A stretch of 64,000 bases of DNA from Candidatus Pyrohabitans jungbluthii. Lineage in GTDB: Archaea; Hydrothermarchaeota; Hydrothermarchaeia; Hydrothermarchaeales; BMS3B. Each line of letters begins with the position of its first letter. Position 1 is the first letter of the stretch. The notes under the pieces are model-generated. The model saw only the letters and a program-made list of their open reading frames with translations, searched no databases and was not told where the DNA came from. This document shows, piece after piece, positions 18,120 through 26,976 of this stretch. Made by a program: the position numbers and the translations under genes. The DNA lies in assembly GCA_002010065.2 (NCBI GenBank), contig MTMD02000001.1, positions 62,001 through 126,000 on the forward strand, in the 5' to 3' direction.

Positions 18120-18812
18120 TCACAACATCCTCGTCTCAAAATCGCCCTTTGTAAGCGCGTTTAGTTCACGGAAAAGCTCGTCCACTGCGCCAGCGGGGAG
18201 CTTCATCACAAACGCCCATGAGCCGTCCTTCAGCCACTCCTCCTTCTCGGGCTTGCCAAATTTTATAACAACTGGATAAGCCTTTGCAGCGTAATTCGCA
18301 GGGATCTTTACGGCGAACCTACGCTCCTCAAATTTTATGGGAAGCAAGGGGCGGAGAGCCTTTATTATCGCAGGTATCTGCTCTTCAGCGCTCTTGTGGA
18401 TGTCTATGTTCACCCTCGCCTCTTCCAGCGCCTTCTCAATACGCTGGGGCGGGTGAGGTGTGCCCGTCTGCGGGTTTATCGCATGCCTAGCGATGTAGTT
18501 AACTATCTGCCTGCGCCGCTGCTCCTGCATCTTCCTGCGCTGCTCTGTGGTAAGCTGAATCTCGCCCTTCCTTATAATCTTACGCACAGCTTCCTCAAAG
18601 GAGTTCACCTGCAGCAGCTTAAGCGCATGCTCCAGCGAAGCCTTATCCCCGCGTCTGGCATCCTTAAAAATGGTGTCCACTGCTAAGAGCTTCTCAAAGT
18701 CCACGTCCTTACCCTGCTTCACCTCAAGGGCGAGATCAGGATCAACCAGAATCTCAAAACGCTCGCCCCTCGTCTCGAGGCGAGCTATCACCGCCTCATC
18801 GAGGCTGACCAT
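18120..18812 (-). CDS. sbds: SBDS ribosome maturation protein
   Basis: SBDS homologues help release eIF6 from the large subunit. This protein has three domains: residues 1-90 ([26 protein letters not shown]), 95-165 ([31 protein letters not shown], the signature) and the C-terminal ferredoxin-like part from 165 on. Length 230 is normal. It lies 5 bases downstream of psmA and 9 bases upstream of rrp4. Confidence 0.94.
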   Translation of the reverse strand: MVSLDEAVIARLETRGERFEILVDPDLALEVKQGKDVDFEKLLAVDTIFKDARRGDKASLEHALKLLQVNSFEEAVRKIIRKGEIQLTTEQRRKMQEQRRRQIVNYIARHAINPQTGTPHPPQRIEKALEEARVNIDIHKSAEEQIPAIIKALRPLLPIKFEERRFAVKIPANYAAKAYPVVIKFGKPEKEEWLKDGSWAFVMKLPAGAVDELFRELNALTKGDFETRML

Positions 18813-18817
18813 TGGCG

Positions 18818-19561
18818 TTACTCCTCTTCTTCCTTCTCTGTCTTCTTAGGTACCTTCTCTATGTACGCCTTAACCTCCTGAGGGGTGAACTTCCTGAATT
18901 CATGCGTTGAAAGCTCAACCACAGCCATGTCAATGGATGTCTCACTCATCTTACCATCGGTGACCTCATTCATTATCTTGAGTGCAAGGTCTATCGCCTC
19001 ATCCTTCGTTAAATCATCGCGGTACTCGTTCTCAAATATCTCCATCGCCGTGCTCCTGCCGGCGCCTATCGCCGTTGCCTTGTACTCAATCAGCGCTCCA
19101 CTTGGGTCTGTCTCAAAGAGGCGCGGGGCTTCGTTCACGCCTGCGATGAGCAGGGCGATACCAAAGGGTCTAACCCCTCCGTGTTGGGTGTAAAGTTGCT
19201 TGAAGTCGCATATCTTCTTGGCGAGCAGCTCCACATCTATGGGCTCGCCATAGGTTATGCGATGCACCTGGCATTCAACGCGTGCCCTGTCAACAAGAAC
19301 ACGCGCATCGGCAACCAAACCAGAGGTTGCGGCGGCGATGTTATCATCAATCTGAAAAATCTTCTCTATACTCCTCGCCTCCACGAGCTTGGAGGTAATG
19401 CGCTTATCCACAGCAAGGAGAACGCCGTCGCTGTACCTTATTCCCAGCGAGGTGGTGCCACGCTTCACCGCCTCCCTCGCATACTCTACCTGAAATAGCC
19501 TTCCGTCAGGGCTGAACACAGTGATAGCCCTGTCATAACCCATGCTCGGCATTGGTTGCAT
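18818..19561 (-). CDS. psmA: proteasome alpha subunit
   Basis: Alpha subunits form the outer rings and gate of the 20S proteasome. The N-terminal signature [21 protein letters not shown] is complete, followed by [24 protein letters not shown]. The C-terminus ends in a Lys/Glu-rich tail. ATG 19561 is chosen because GAGGTG lies 6 bases upstream; the GTG at 19570 is part of that Shine-Dalgarno. The 5-prime end overlaps pop5 by 29 bases. No beta subunit gene is in the window. Confidence 0.95.
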   Translation of the reverse strand: MQPMPSMGYDRAITVFSPDGRLFQVEYAREAVKRGTTSLGIRYSDGVLLAVDKRITSKLVEARSIEKIFQIDDNIAAATSGLVADARVLVDRARVECQVHRITYGEPIDVELLAKKICDFKQLYTQHGGVRPFGIALLIAGVNEAPRLFETDPSGALIEYKATAIGAGRSTAMEIFENEYRDDLTKDEAIDLALKIMNEVTDGKMSETSIDMAVVELSTHEFRKFTPQEVKAYIEKVPKKTEKEEEE

Positions 19562-20084
19562 CTTCTTCACCTCTCAAATCACTTTTTGTGACCCCGATAA
19601 ACCTCATCTTCTGAAACTTTAACCTCTCAATGAGCTCCTCATCACGAGGCAGGGCATCAACCCTTTCTCCACTTTCCCTAACAACTACAAACTCCTTGCC
19701 CTTAAACTTTACTGTCCTCTCAGAATTTATAAAGTGTCTCCTCCTATTTAAAAACTTCCTCTTGAGCGCCTTCACTGTACCGCTCACGCCCAGGCTGCGA
19801 AGGTGGACGCGGTCTCCCGAGATTTCCCCCACCAGACTGAGGGCGGCGATCACGTTAGCCACGCTGCGGTGGGAGCATACCACAAAGCCTTCCTGCGTGG
19901 CCTCGTCGAAGTCCAGCACAAAGAGGTTAAACTCCGCCACCTTGGTTTCGCCGAAGAGGGCGAGCGCTGAACTTACTATTGCTCTGGCCACTTCCTCCCT
20001 GCTGAAGGGGCGGTCGCTCTCCACGCAGAAGGCGACGTAGCGCTTTCTCTCCCTAAGCGCAGGTGGCAAGGCTTTAATCTTCAA
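19533..20084 (-). CDS. rnp2: RNase P protein component 2 (Pop5) with long C-terminal extension
   Basis: Pop5 is a protein subunit of RNase P that matures tRNA 5-prime ends. Residues 1-110 match the family: ALRERKRYVAFCVESDRPFSREEV, the EFNLFVLDFDEATQEGFVVCSH strand-loop-strand and AALSLVGEI. Residues about 110-183 are an extra basic tail (KRKFLNRRRHFIN and an FKGKEFVVVRESG segment) beyond the usual 100-130 residues. The C-terminal codons overlap psmA by 29 bases. It starts within the end of rpp30 (11-base overlap). Confidence 0.88.
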   Translation of the reverse strand: MKIKALPPALRERKRYVAFCVESDRPFSREEVARAIVSSALALFGETKVAEFNLFVLDFDEATQEGFVVCSHRSVANVIAALSLVGEISGDRVHLRSLGVSGTVKALKRKFLNRRRHFINSERTVKFKGKEFVVVRESGERVDALPRDEELIERLKFQKMRFIGVTKSDLRGEEDATNAEHGL

Positions 20085-20733
20085 CCAACCTCACCCCCTG
20101 CGCAATCTCGCGCTTCGCCAGCTTTTTCTTTTCCAGTATCTCCTCGGGCACCTCCTCAAGGGCGCGCCTCGCCTCTTCGCGGGTGAAGCCTATGCTCAGA
20201 AGCACCGCCTCCGCTTCCTTTGTGCTCCTGAGCCCATACCTGCTTTTAGCTCCTGAAGTTACCACAATATTGAAGTCGTACTTTCTGCTCAGCAGGAGTA
20301 TTCTGTGCACCTTCTGGAGGTGCCTTACCCTCGCAACACCCCTGGCTGCGATTATGCTGCTGAGATCAACCTCAATCGCCACGTGGTTCTGCGCCGCCTG
20401 CCTTGCAATCACAGCATCTACACCCGAGTCACGCCTTCCAAGGTAGGGATGAGCCAATATATCGACACGCGAATCACGAGTGGCAGCGCGATTGATCGCT
20501 GCCTCGCCACCGTGCACCACCACGTAGTCGAAGTTTCGCCAGCTGGTGCGGAGCGCCTTAATCAGAGCACGCTTACTATCCGCCTTTATCTCCACGCCTG
20601 AGAGAGCGTTGTCATAAGCTATGCCATCGCAGAGTCCCAGCCTTATCCCCAGGGTACGTGCCTCTTCAAGCAGCCTCGCAGGAGAGTCAACGCCTTTGGA
20701 ATTCAGTGAATGAACGCGCAGGTCTATGAACAT
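20074..20733 (-). CDS. rnp3: RNase P protein component 3 (Rpp30)
   Basis: Rpp30 is a PHP-like TIM-barrel subunit of RNase P and pairs with Pop5. The chain starts MFIDLRVHSLNSKGVDSPARL, and contains VVHGGEAAINRAATRDSRVDILAHP and EVDLSSIIAARGVARV, all family features. ATG 20733 gives the expected N-terminus; an in-frame GTG two codons earlier overlaps the upstream stop. It is followed directly by pop5, its physical partner. Confidence 0.92.
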   Translation of the reverse strand: MFIDLRVHSLNSKGVDSPARLLEEARTLGIRLGLCDGIAYDNALSGVEIKADSKRALIKALRTSWRNFDYVVVHGGEAAINRAATRDSRVDILAHPYLGRRDSGVDAVIARQAAQNHVAIEVDLSSIIAARGVARVRHLQKVHRILLLSRKYDFNIVVTSGAKSRYGLRSTKEAEAVLLSIGFTREEARRALEEVPEEILEKKKLAKREIAQGVRLVED

Positions 20734-20735
20734 CC

Positions 20736-21155
20736 TCACCGCCCGAGAAGTTTTTTAATCCCCTCCTTTATCTCGTCTTCGTTGTAGGGGTAGCTTGTAA
20801 CCACAAGCACAACCTGAAGCCCCTGCCCAAGGCGCAGCTTGCCAAGATATGCCTGCATCTTGTCCAGGCGAATGTAGAACCTGCCCTGCTCAAAGCGCTG
20901 CTCCACCTCTTCGCGCAGCCTCTTAAGCTCCTCCTCAGGTAGAGCTTCTGTTAGCCTCTTCAGAAAGGCGCGAATCTCGCGCTGCCTCGTTAGTTCTGCT
21001 TCCAGAATAGCTATGGGGTTGCCAAACTGACCCCTCGCGTGGCTCTGCTTAACCTCCACCTCTATGGGAAAAATGTTGGTGAGGGCAAGCTTTACCCTCT
21101 CCACCTCTTCGGTTGCGTGGGCGAAGCAGCTTGCCTTAACGCTGAGTACCCTCAT
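20736..21155 (-). CDS. COG1325-type RNA-binding protein of the exosome operon
   Basis: This roughly 139-residue protein has the pattern of the archaeal COG1325 family, a ribosomal L5-like RNA-binding fold encoded in exosome operons: VLSVKASCFAHATEEVERVKLALTNIFP, then a central HARGQFGNPIAILEAEL and the strand RFYIRLDKMQAYLGKL. It starts in a TGATG overlap with the L15e stop. Exact function is not established; the operon suggests RNA binding. Confidence 0.85.
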   Translation of the reverse strand: MRVLSVKASCFAHATEEVERVKLALTNIFPIEVEVKQSHARGQFGNPIAILEAELTRQREIRAFLKRLTEALPEEELKRLREEVEQRFEQGRFYIRLDKMQAYLGKLRLGQGLQVVLVVTSYPYNEDEIKEGIKKLLGR

Positions 21156-21739
21156 CACTTTCCTTTGCGCTGATGCGCCCTTATGCTGGGTCTGACCTTC
21201 TCAGCACCCTTACCTTTATTCCTCAGACCGCGGGAACGCTTGCCAGCGCTTGTAAGCCCGCGGAACACTCGCCCGCGGTGAGCCTTGCCAGCGATCCAGC
21301 ATAGCTCTTTATCATTGCGCACCGCCGGGTGGTGGGGGTCGACCATGATTACCTCAAAATACTCATACTTTCCGTCCTTACCAACCCAGTAGGAGTTGAG
21401 CACCTCCAGGTTTGGATACCTGCGCTGGGCACGTTCTTCCGCTAACCACTGCAATGACTTTTTAGGGGTGTACTTCACCACACCCATTCGCTTTGGCCTA
21501 CGTCCGGCGTTGGGGCGCTCCTTCCTGCGCCCGCCTTTGCGAATCCTAGCGCGAACAACAATTATACCCTGCTTTGCCTTGTAGCCCAGCGCCCTCGCGC
21601 GGTCTAAGCGAAGAGGCGCTGGAACACGCACCACGCTCGCGCCATGGTGCCACTCTGGCAACCGCTGGCGCATTAGCTGGTGAACATAACTTTCACTGGG
21701 TCTCTTCCACGCCTGCGCTATGTACTTGTATGCACCCAT
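21155..21739 (-). CDS. rpl15e: large-subunit ribosomal protein L15e
   Basis: The N-terminus [20 protein letters not shown] is diagnostic, followed by the highly basic [20 protein letters not shown] and the conserved [25 protein letters not shown]. It is the first gene of the super-operon. ATG 21739 lies shortly after GGTG; the frame extends three codons upstream. A TATA box lies about 65 bases upstream. Confidence 0.95.
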   Translation of the reverse strand: MGAYKYIAQAWKRPSESYVHQLMRQRLPEWHHGASVVRVPAPLRLDRARALGYKAKQGIIVVRARIRKGGRRKERPNAGRRPKRMGVVKYTPKKSLQWLAEERAQRRYPNLEVLNSYWVGKDGKYEYFEVIMVDPHHPAVRNDKELCWIAGKAHRGRVFRGLTSAGKRSRGLRNKGKGAEKVRPSIRAHQRKGK

Positions 21740-21799
21740 TTTTTTCACCTTCAGAATTAGAGGATAAAAATCCGAGTCTTTCTAAACTGATGCGGTACC

Positions 21800-21812
21800 G
21801 TATATAAAGATT
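21800..21812 (-). promoter_or_regulatory. TATA box of the exosome super-operon
   Basis: On the minus strand the stretch reads CTTTATATACGG, a good archaeal TATA box about 62-73 bases before the L15e start, giving a leader of about 35-45 bases. No other convincing promoter appears within the closely packed minus-strand genes down to 14492. Confidence 0.6.
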
Positions 21813-21988
21813 ATTGAGAGGTGGAGATTGCTGTGATGAGGGTATGAGAATGAAAATATTAAATGGTTTTGGGAGCGGCATTGATGTTCTAACCAAAAAT
21901 CTCCCAATAAAGCGACCTTAGGTGCACTGATAGATAATAGATGGCTAAGATTAATTGAGAGGACTGCAGAGAACAGAACGGTTACAGA
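21813..21988. other. AT-rich intergenic sequence without a recognised gene
   Basis: Between the super-operon promoter and the frameshifted ORF I find no open frame, hairpin or repeat that stands out. One box-C-like GTGATGA (about 21833) and a CTGA near 21927 occur but are about 90 bases apart, too far for a normal archaeal C/D guide RNA. Confidence 0.4.
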
Positions 21989-22275
21989 TTACCTCTCTGG
22001 TTTTATTTTTGTCGACAAGGATATGGTGATGGTTTTTTGTTTATTTCCCTCTCCACCTAAGTTAAATATCCCTATATTTAGCCCACCAGAACCGCTGACT
22101 GTAACAGAGCCCCTAATCTCTATGGTTACATCACTTTCAGTTTCAATGCTTGCTTTAATTTCCTTGTTTATTGAGTCTAGAATTTCTCTAAGTTCAACTG
22201 TATTTTTGGTGGTTCTTTTACTTCTTTTCGAATTTCGGAAAAATCGATCGGACCAGTTGCAACATACATTTTCAT
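21989..22275 (-). pseudogene. frameshifted small gene, trypco2-like
   Basis: On the minus strand an ATG at 22275 (after a TAGGGGGTAA stretch) opens MKMYVATGPIDFSEIRKEVKE. At the T5 run 22203-22207 (A5 in the coding sense) the coding pattern moves to another frame, continuing NTVELREILDSINKEIKAS, then VTIEIRGSVTVSGSGGLNIG and KQKTITISLSTKIKPER to a stop at 21989-21991. One inserted A would give a 95-residue protein: a helix followed by amphipathic beta strands. The shape resembles trypsin-co-occurring domain (trypco2) proteins, by recollection of the family pattern only. It may be a decayed gene or an assembly error. Base composition is AT-richer than the neighbours. Confidence 0.5.
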
Positions 22276-22405
22276 ATACTTACCCCCTATATAGTTTCGT
22301 TAGATTTGGAATATTATTTATACTTATTGTCTATACTTTACTGTTTGTAGTATCCCACCACGTCACATTGAAAACAAATAAATACCCAGCGGGAAAGGAA
22401 TTACC

Positions 22406-23455
22406 ATGCCCACCTACGCTATGCGCACTGTGCTTGGGGTTTTCCTATTCTCCGAGGAGGGGAAGCTTCTTACCTTTGAACCTTTTGCCGAAGAGGAAGC
22501 TGCAGAGAAGATTTCTTCTCCAGAACTTACTGAAGAGGAAAAGAAGCTGAAGGAGAGGTTTCCGGATGCGAGATTTGAGCCCATTGATGAATTTCCAACC
22601 CCAGGTGGCGAGTTCCTGAGGAGCAATCTGGACGCCATTCTTTCGCAAATTGGGATGAGTAGAAGCGAGTACTACTCCCGCCTGCGCCGCGTTGCCTTCG
22701 CAATTGTCAAGGCGAAGCTTAAACGCTCCCTTGAAAAGCGGGACCTGCTCATAAAGCAGGCTGTGCTTGCCCTCGAGGAGCTGGACGAAGCCCTGAATGT
22801 GCTCTCCGCTCGGCTTAAAGAGTGGTACCTCATCCACTTCCCGGAGATTGAGGATATAGAGGCGGAGAAGCTGGCTGAGCTAATTCATCGCCACGGCAGA
22901 AGGGAAGCTCTTCCCGGTTATGCGGAGCTTGCGCAGCGCTCGGCCGGGGCTGAGCTTACAAACGAGGACATTGAGATGCTCCGCACCTTCGCCAAAGATG
23001 TACACCAGCTTTATAAGCTCAGGGATAAGCTCCAGAGCTACCTGCAGCAGCTGATGGAGACGCTGGCTCCAAATGTTAATTATCTAGTGGGCGCTACCAT
23101 AGGCGCAAAGCTTATTGCGCTTGCCGGTGGTATAGCAAAGCTCGCGGGTATGCCGGGTAGCAGAATTCAGGTTCTGGGCGCCGAGAAGGCGCTGTTCCGC
23201 CACCTTCGCGGGCGCGGTAGACCGCCCAAGCACGGGGTGATATTCCAGTACCCAGCGATTAAAGCGGCGCCAAAGTGGCAGCGGGGCAAGATTGCGAGAA
23301 GCCTCGCAGCGAAGCTTGCAATTGCCGCTCGCCTCGATGCATTTGGCGGAGAGTTCGCTGCAGAGGAGCTGAAAGAGAAGTTTGAGAGGCGCGTTGAGGA
23401 GATTAAGAAAAAGTACCCAGCGCCGCCAAAGCGGAAGAGGAGGCGGAGACGGTGA
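22406..23455 (+). CDS. nop5: Nop5 (Nop56/58) C/D box RNP core protein
   Basis: Nop5 bridges L7Ae-bound guide RNA and fibrillarin in 2-prime-O-methylation complexes. The 349-residue chain has an N-terminal fibrillarin-binding domain, a coiled coil (about 120-240) and the NOP domain with PNVNYLVGATIGAKLIALAG, then PGSRIQVLGAEKALFRHLRG and PPKHGVIFQYP. The tail is Lys/Arg-rich. GGGAAAGGA precedes the start. It overlaps the fibrillarin start by 4 bases. Confidence 0.96.
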   Translation: MPTYAMRTVLGVFLFSEEGKLLTFEPFAEEEAAEKISSPELTEEEKKLKERFPDARFEPIDEFPTPGGEFLRSNLDAILSQIGMSRSEYYSRLRRVAFAIVKAKLKRSLEKRDLLIKQAVLALEELDEALNVLSARLKEWYLIHFPEIEDIEAEKLAELIHRHGRREALPGYAELAQRSAGAELTNEDIEMLRTFAKDVHQLYKLRDKLQSYLQQLMETLAPNVNYLVGATIGAKLIALAGGIAKLAGMPGSRIQVLGAEKALFRHLRGRGRPPKHGVIFQYPAIKAAPKWQRGKIARSLAAKLAIAARLDAFGGEFAAEELKEKFERRVEEIKKKYPAPPKRKRRRRR

Positions 23456-24111
23456 AGATTCAGGAGCTCTTCGATGGAGTTTACAGGATTGGCGAGGACA
23501 TAGCCACGCTCAATCTCACACCTGGCAAGAGGGTGTACGGGGAGAAGCTGGTGAGATGGGGAGGAAAGGAATACCGCCTGTGGAATCCCTACAGGAGCAA
23601 GCTCGCCGCCGCTATTCGCCTTGGACTTGAGCAGCTTCCGCTGGGCAAGAGCGCAAAGGTGCTCTATCTAGGCGCCGCTCAGGGCACGACTGCTTCGCAT
23701 GTGAGCGACATAGCGCGGGAAGGCGTTGTTTACTGCGTGGAGTTCTCACCCCGAGCAATGCAGTCTCTTCTCGCCTTAGCCGAGGCGAGGGAGAATATCA
23801 TACCCATCCTGGCGGACGCCTCAAAGCCCGAGAGCTACTCATACCTTCTAGAGAAGGTGGATGTGGTCTATCAGGACATCGCCCAGGCGAAACAGAGCGA
23901 GATTTTGCTGAAGAATGTGCGGGCGTACCTGAAGGAAGACGGTCACTTTATGCACGTGATTAAGGCGAGAAGTATAGATGTAACAGCGAAGCCGGAAGAG
24001 GTGTTTGAAAAAGAAGTAAAAAAGCTCAAGGAGGCTGGACTGGAAGTTATTCAGAAGCTGAGGCTCGAGCCCTACGAGAAGGACCACCTCTTTGTGCTGG
24101 GTAGAGCTTAG
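23452..24111 (+). CDS. flpA: fibrillarin-like rRNA/tRNA 2-prime-O-methyltransferase
   Basis: FlpA is the SAM-dependent catalytic subunit of the C/D box RNP. The GTG start overlaps the nop5 stop. Motifs include LTPGKRVYGEKLVRWGGKEYR, WNPYRSKLAAAI, the SAM-binding VLYLGAAQGTTASHVSDI, and VYQDIAQAKQSEIL. Catalytic residues of the K-D-K-H set fit KLAAAI (Lys), VYQDIAQ (Asp), HVIKARSID (Lys). Length 219 is typical. Confidence 0.96.
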   Translation: MKIQELFDGVYRIGEDIATLNLTPGKRVYGEKLVRWGGKEYRLWNPYRSKLAAAIRLGLEQLPLGKSAKVLYLGAAQGTTASHVSDIAREGVVYCVEFSPRAMQSLLALAEARENIIPILADASKPESYSYLLEKVDVVYQDIAQAKQSEILLKNVRAYLKEDGHFMHVIKARSIDVTAKPEEVFEKEVKKLKEAGLEVIQKLRLEPYEKDHLFVLGRA

Positions 24112-24296
24112 CGGCGCCACTCAGCGTAAACCGGACAGGTGATGCACTCAGCCGGCGGGGAATTCTTGTCCTCTATCTTCTCGGGGCACTCAGGATAGCT
24201 TCCGGTGCAGTTGGGATACTTCCTGCGTATCTTCTCCCACGCAATCTCAGCCTCAGACTTCCTCCTGGGCATCTTTTTCTGCTGCTTCCTCGCCAT
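24108..24296 (-). CDS. small Cys-containing basic protein (62 aa)
   Basis: The N-terminus is Lys/Arg-rich (ARKQQKKMPRRKSEAEIAWE) and the C-terminal half carries Cys in the pattern NCTGSYPECP and CITCPVYAEWRR, a four-Cys set that could bind a metal. A TATA-like AGTATTATATACC lies about 30-40 bases upstream at about 24328-24340. It is convergent with flpA (4-base overlap). Not recognised as a named family; plausible nucleic-acid-binding zinc protein. Confidence 0.65.
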   Translation of the reverse strand: MARKQQKKMPRRKSEAEIAWEKIRRKYPNCTGSYPECPEKIEDKNSPPAECITCPVYAEWRR

Positions 24297-24350
24297 TCTT
24301 ACACCAAAAAAGTGTTGCTGTGCGGAGGGTATATAATACTTTTGGAAATC

Positions 24351-24668
24351 CTAAATAACAACCATCACCTCAAAATGCACTATGGTTACGAATTCACTTT
24401 CGCTCAGCTTTCCGTAAATTCGGCGCAGCACTCTGAGAAGCTCCTCTCTGCTGGCGAAGCCGTCCCGCCTGGCGTCCTCATCTGTAAGCTCGGCAATGCG
24501 TTTCACCTCGCTCCCTAGCACCCTTGCCTTGGCGAAGGGCTTGTGATTCACTGTAAGCTCTACCACCTCCCCCTTAGCGTACCTTCGCTTTCCCTTCCTC
24601 ACTGTCGTGCTCTTCCTGCCCCTGAGAATCAGCCCGACGTACTCAGGGTTGAAGTTTATTCTCCTCAT
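24351..24668 (-). CDS. ASCH-domain protein
   Basis: The 105-residue protein begins RRINFNPEYVGLILRGRKSTTVRKGKRRY and continues with GEVVELTVNHKPFAKARVLGSEVKR and ELTDEDARRDGFASREELLRVL. This is the ASCH fold (PUA-like), with the K-S-T-T-V-R signature and the DGF segment. ASCH proteins bind RNA or modified nucleosides, and some act as RNases or amidohydrolases. It starts inside the last 26 bases of tmcA, suggesting translational coupling with an RNA-modification gene. Confidence 0.85.
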   Translation of the reverse strand: MRRINFNPEYVGLILRGRKSTTVRKGKRRYAKGEVVELTVNHKPFAKARVLGSEVKRIAELTDEDARRDGFASREELLRVLRRIYGKLSESEFVTIVHFEVMVVI

Positions 24669-26934
24669 ACCACACCCACACCTTTCTTATCGCCCTGGTG
24701 AGCGTGCCAAAGGCGTTGCCCAGCTCATCCCAGCCCTTGTGCTGAAGGCACTTTCCTATTACAACAAGCTCCTCTTCGGGCGTAAGCTCCGCTCTCCTTG
24801 CTCTTGAGAAGTGGTATCTCATCAGCGGCTTGGCGATGTCACCTATGCTCTCGTAATAGCTCAGGTTGGAGAAGTACTTCTCAAGTCTGGTTTTGGCTAC
24901 GCGGTCTAAACTCGGGTCTGGCACCTTCGCATCTATCTTTAGGCTTCTAAGCATAAGCATCGCCACGCTCGTGTTGAGACTCCTCAGTTCGTCTGCCAAG
25001 TACTCTATCAGCCTCTTAACAAACTCCGCATTTATCTCCGCAACCCTCTTCTCAAGGCTGGAGGTAAGAGGTTTGATTACAACTAGGGTATGCTCCCCGG
25101 AAATCTCATTTCTCTGCGCTGTTATGTGCACCGGCACAAAGGCATTGCGATCCCAGAAGCGCATAAGCTCAGCAGAAACCCCAAAACCAGCGGCAAGGTA
25201 GGCATCGCCCCTCTCCCTTGCCCACTTCTCCAGCTCACGCAGCGCAAAGCTTCCTATACCAAGGTTCATCGCCTTAGGGTGGGTGGCAATCCTCACTATG
25301 CGAAGCCCTCTCAGCTTTGGAAACTCCTCATCGCAGTAGTGCTTGAGTATCACATCGGGCACAATTTGACCCTTAGGTCTGTAACCCTGAGCCATCGCAG
25401 CAATTAGCTCATCCTCAATCTCGCCCTCCTCAGCCACGTGGAGCGAAGCCACCGTTTTCCCGTTCGCCACCACGCGAAAGGCGAAGTGCTTTGGAATGTC
25501 GCCGAGGATGAGCACATCTGAAGGCTTGTTGCGGTAGTGGGCGAGAATATATATCCCGAAGAACTCCCTCAGTAAGCGGTCGTTGGAGTAAAGCTCGTCC
25601 CTGTCGAGGGGCTCAAAGCTAAGCTCCCCAGCTTTAATTGCTTCAAGGTCTCCATCGGTAAGCTGCGCAGGCTTGGCGTCAAGCAAGAGCACATCGTATA
25701 ACCATGCTTCTACGGGGTCGCCAGCAGCATAGCGTATGGGCTCTGAGAGGTTCATCTTTACAACCTCGTACTCACCAGAGGACTCGAATTTTCTCAGAAA
25801 GCGTATGCTGAATCCTCTACCCGCGCCCTCGTAGCCATGAATGGTGCTGGAGAAGATTATGTAATCCGCCTCGCCTCTGGTTAGCTCCCACAGTACCTCC
25901 ACTGCAAGCGCAGCAGCCTCGTCCACAATTATGACATCTGCATAGTCCTTTTCTGTCAGCGCCCTGCGCGGCACCGCATATTCCACGCGGGCGTACCTGC
26001 TGTTTATCAGCGTTATAAGTTCGCCCTTTTTCCTCACAAAAAAATCCGTCATCCCCTGCCTTATCATCGCCTTCTTGAGAAAGAGGAAGTAGGTCTGCAC
26101 TGCTCGCGGAGAGGGTGCCACCACGAGCACGCGAACAGCGCGCTTAAGCCTGCGGTTGAGCACAGAGATTAAGTAAGGCGTGAGTATACCCAGAAGCGCC
26201 GTCTTTCCCCTGCCTCTATCAGCAGTGATAACCGCTGCCTTCCGCTTGCCTGCGAGAAAGCCCTCAAACCGGCGAAGCACATCTACCTGGTCCTGGGTGG
26301 CGCACAGCTTATACAGCTTCTTCTTTATCTCACTCTCCTCAGGTAGCCTGAGCTTCTGCTTCTTCTCAGCGGTTTGCTTTAGGTCAAAGCCCTTGAGCAC
26401 CTCTCCAGCGTCGCAGTCGAAGAAGATAGCTCCCGCTGCCTGCATGCTCTTCTCTATAAACCTGCGGTAAAAGCGGGGAACAACCTCGCTTCGCTGAGCT
26501 TCGCCAGCGAGGTCTTCATGGAGCCAGGATATTAAGCTGCGCCATGCTTCTGGCTGAGGCGAGAGGGCGAGGATTACTCCACCTTCGGCGATGGTTTCAA
26601 CAGCTATGCCAAGGTCATTGGGGTTGAATCCCTGCGTCAGGTCGATGAGCAGCGCTTCGTAGGTCTCGCCCAACACGCGCTGCGCCTCCCCGAAGGCTAC
26701 GAATGCACCAGAGAAGCGCTTCTTTGCAGCGTCTATAAACTCTTCCTTACCTAATACGAGCAGCTTATCCTTCTTACCTGCAATTTTCCTCCATGCCTTC
26801 AAGACACGTGCAGCTAAGGCGAGCGTCTCCGTGTCCACCTCAGAGGTGCACAGGAACACAGCAAAGCGGTGGCGGTTGCGCAGCGAAATATTGCTCGCCC
26901 GTTTCACCTCAGAAAGAAGAGCCTCCACCGACAT
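24643..26934 (-). CDS. tmcA: tRNA(Met) cytidine acetyltransferase TmcA
   Basis: TmcA acetylates cytidines (N4) in tRNA, and in many archaea also rRNA and mRNA, using acetyl-CoA and ATP. The 763-residue order is: N-terminal DUF1726-type domain, RecD-like helicase domain with Walker A ADRGRGKTALLG near 236 and Walker B VIIVDEAAAL near 335, and a GNAT domain with RIATHPKAMNLGIGSFAL near 550, then a tRNA-binding tail. All key motifs are present. It overlaps the ASCH gene at its 3-prime end. Confidence 0.95.
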   Translation of the reverse strand: MSVEALLSEVKRASNISLRNRHRFAVFLCTSEVDTETLALAARVLKAWRKIAGKKDKLLVLGKEEFIDAAKKRFSGAFVAFGEAQRVLGETYEALLIDLTQGFNPNDLGIAVETIAEGGVILALSPQPEAWRSLISWLHEDLAGEAQRSEVVPRFYRRFIEKSMQAAGAIFFDCDAGEVLKGFDLKQTAEKKQKLRLPEESEIKKKLYKLCATQDQVDVLRRFEGFLAGKRKAAVITADRGRGKTALLGILTPYLISVLNRRLKRAVRVLVVAPSPRAVQTYFLFLKKAMIRQGMTDFFVRKKGELITLINSRYARVEYAVPRRALTEKDYADVIIVDEAAALAVEVLWELTRGEADYIIFSSTIHGYEGAGRGFSIRFLRKFESSGEYEVVKMNLSEPIRYAAGDPVEAWLYDVLLLDAKPAQLTDGDLEAIKAGELSFEPLDRDELYSNDRLLREFFGIYILAHYRNKPSDVLILGDIPKHFAFRVVANGKTVASLHVAEEGEIEDELIAAMAQGYRPKGQIVPDVILKHYCDEEFPKLRGLRIVRIATHPKAMNLGIGSFALRELEKWARERGDAYLAAGFGVSAELMRFWDRNAFVPVHITAQRNEISGEHTLVVIKPLTSSLEKRVAEINAEFVKRLIEYLADELRSLNTSVAMLMLRSLKIDAKVPDPSLDRVAKTRLEKYFSNLSYYESIGDIAKPLMRYHFSRARRAELTPEEELVVIGKCLQHKGWDELGNAFGTLTRAIRKVWVWYEENKLQP

Positions 26935-26976
26935 GATACCCCCATCTAATTGCTAAAATAACAACAAAAAGGCTCG

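Noticed and set aside
21830-21930. C/D box guide RNA near nop5/fibrillarin
   Set aside because: Boxes C (GTGATGA) and D (CTGA) exist but are about 90 bases apart with no proper D-prime box; archaeal guides are about 60 bases.
22023-22550. 175-aa hydrophobic open frame on the plus strand
   Set aside because: It covers the complement of the frameshifted minus-strand ORF and then runs out of frame into nop5; no family-like segments.
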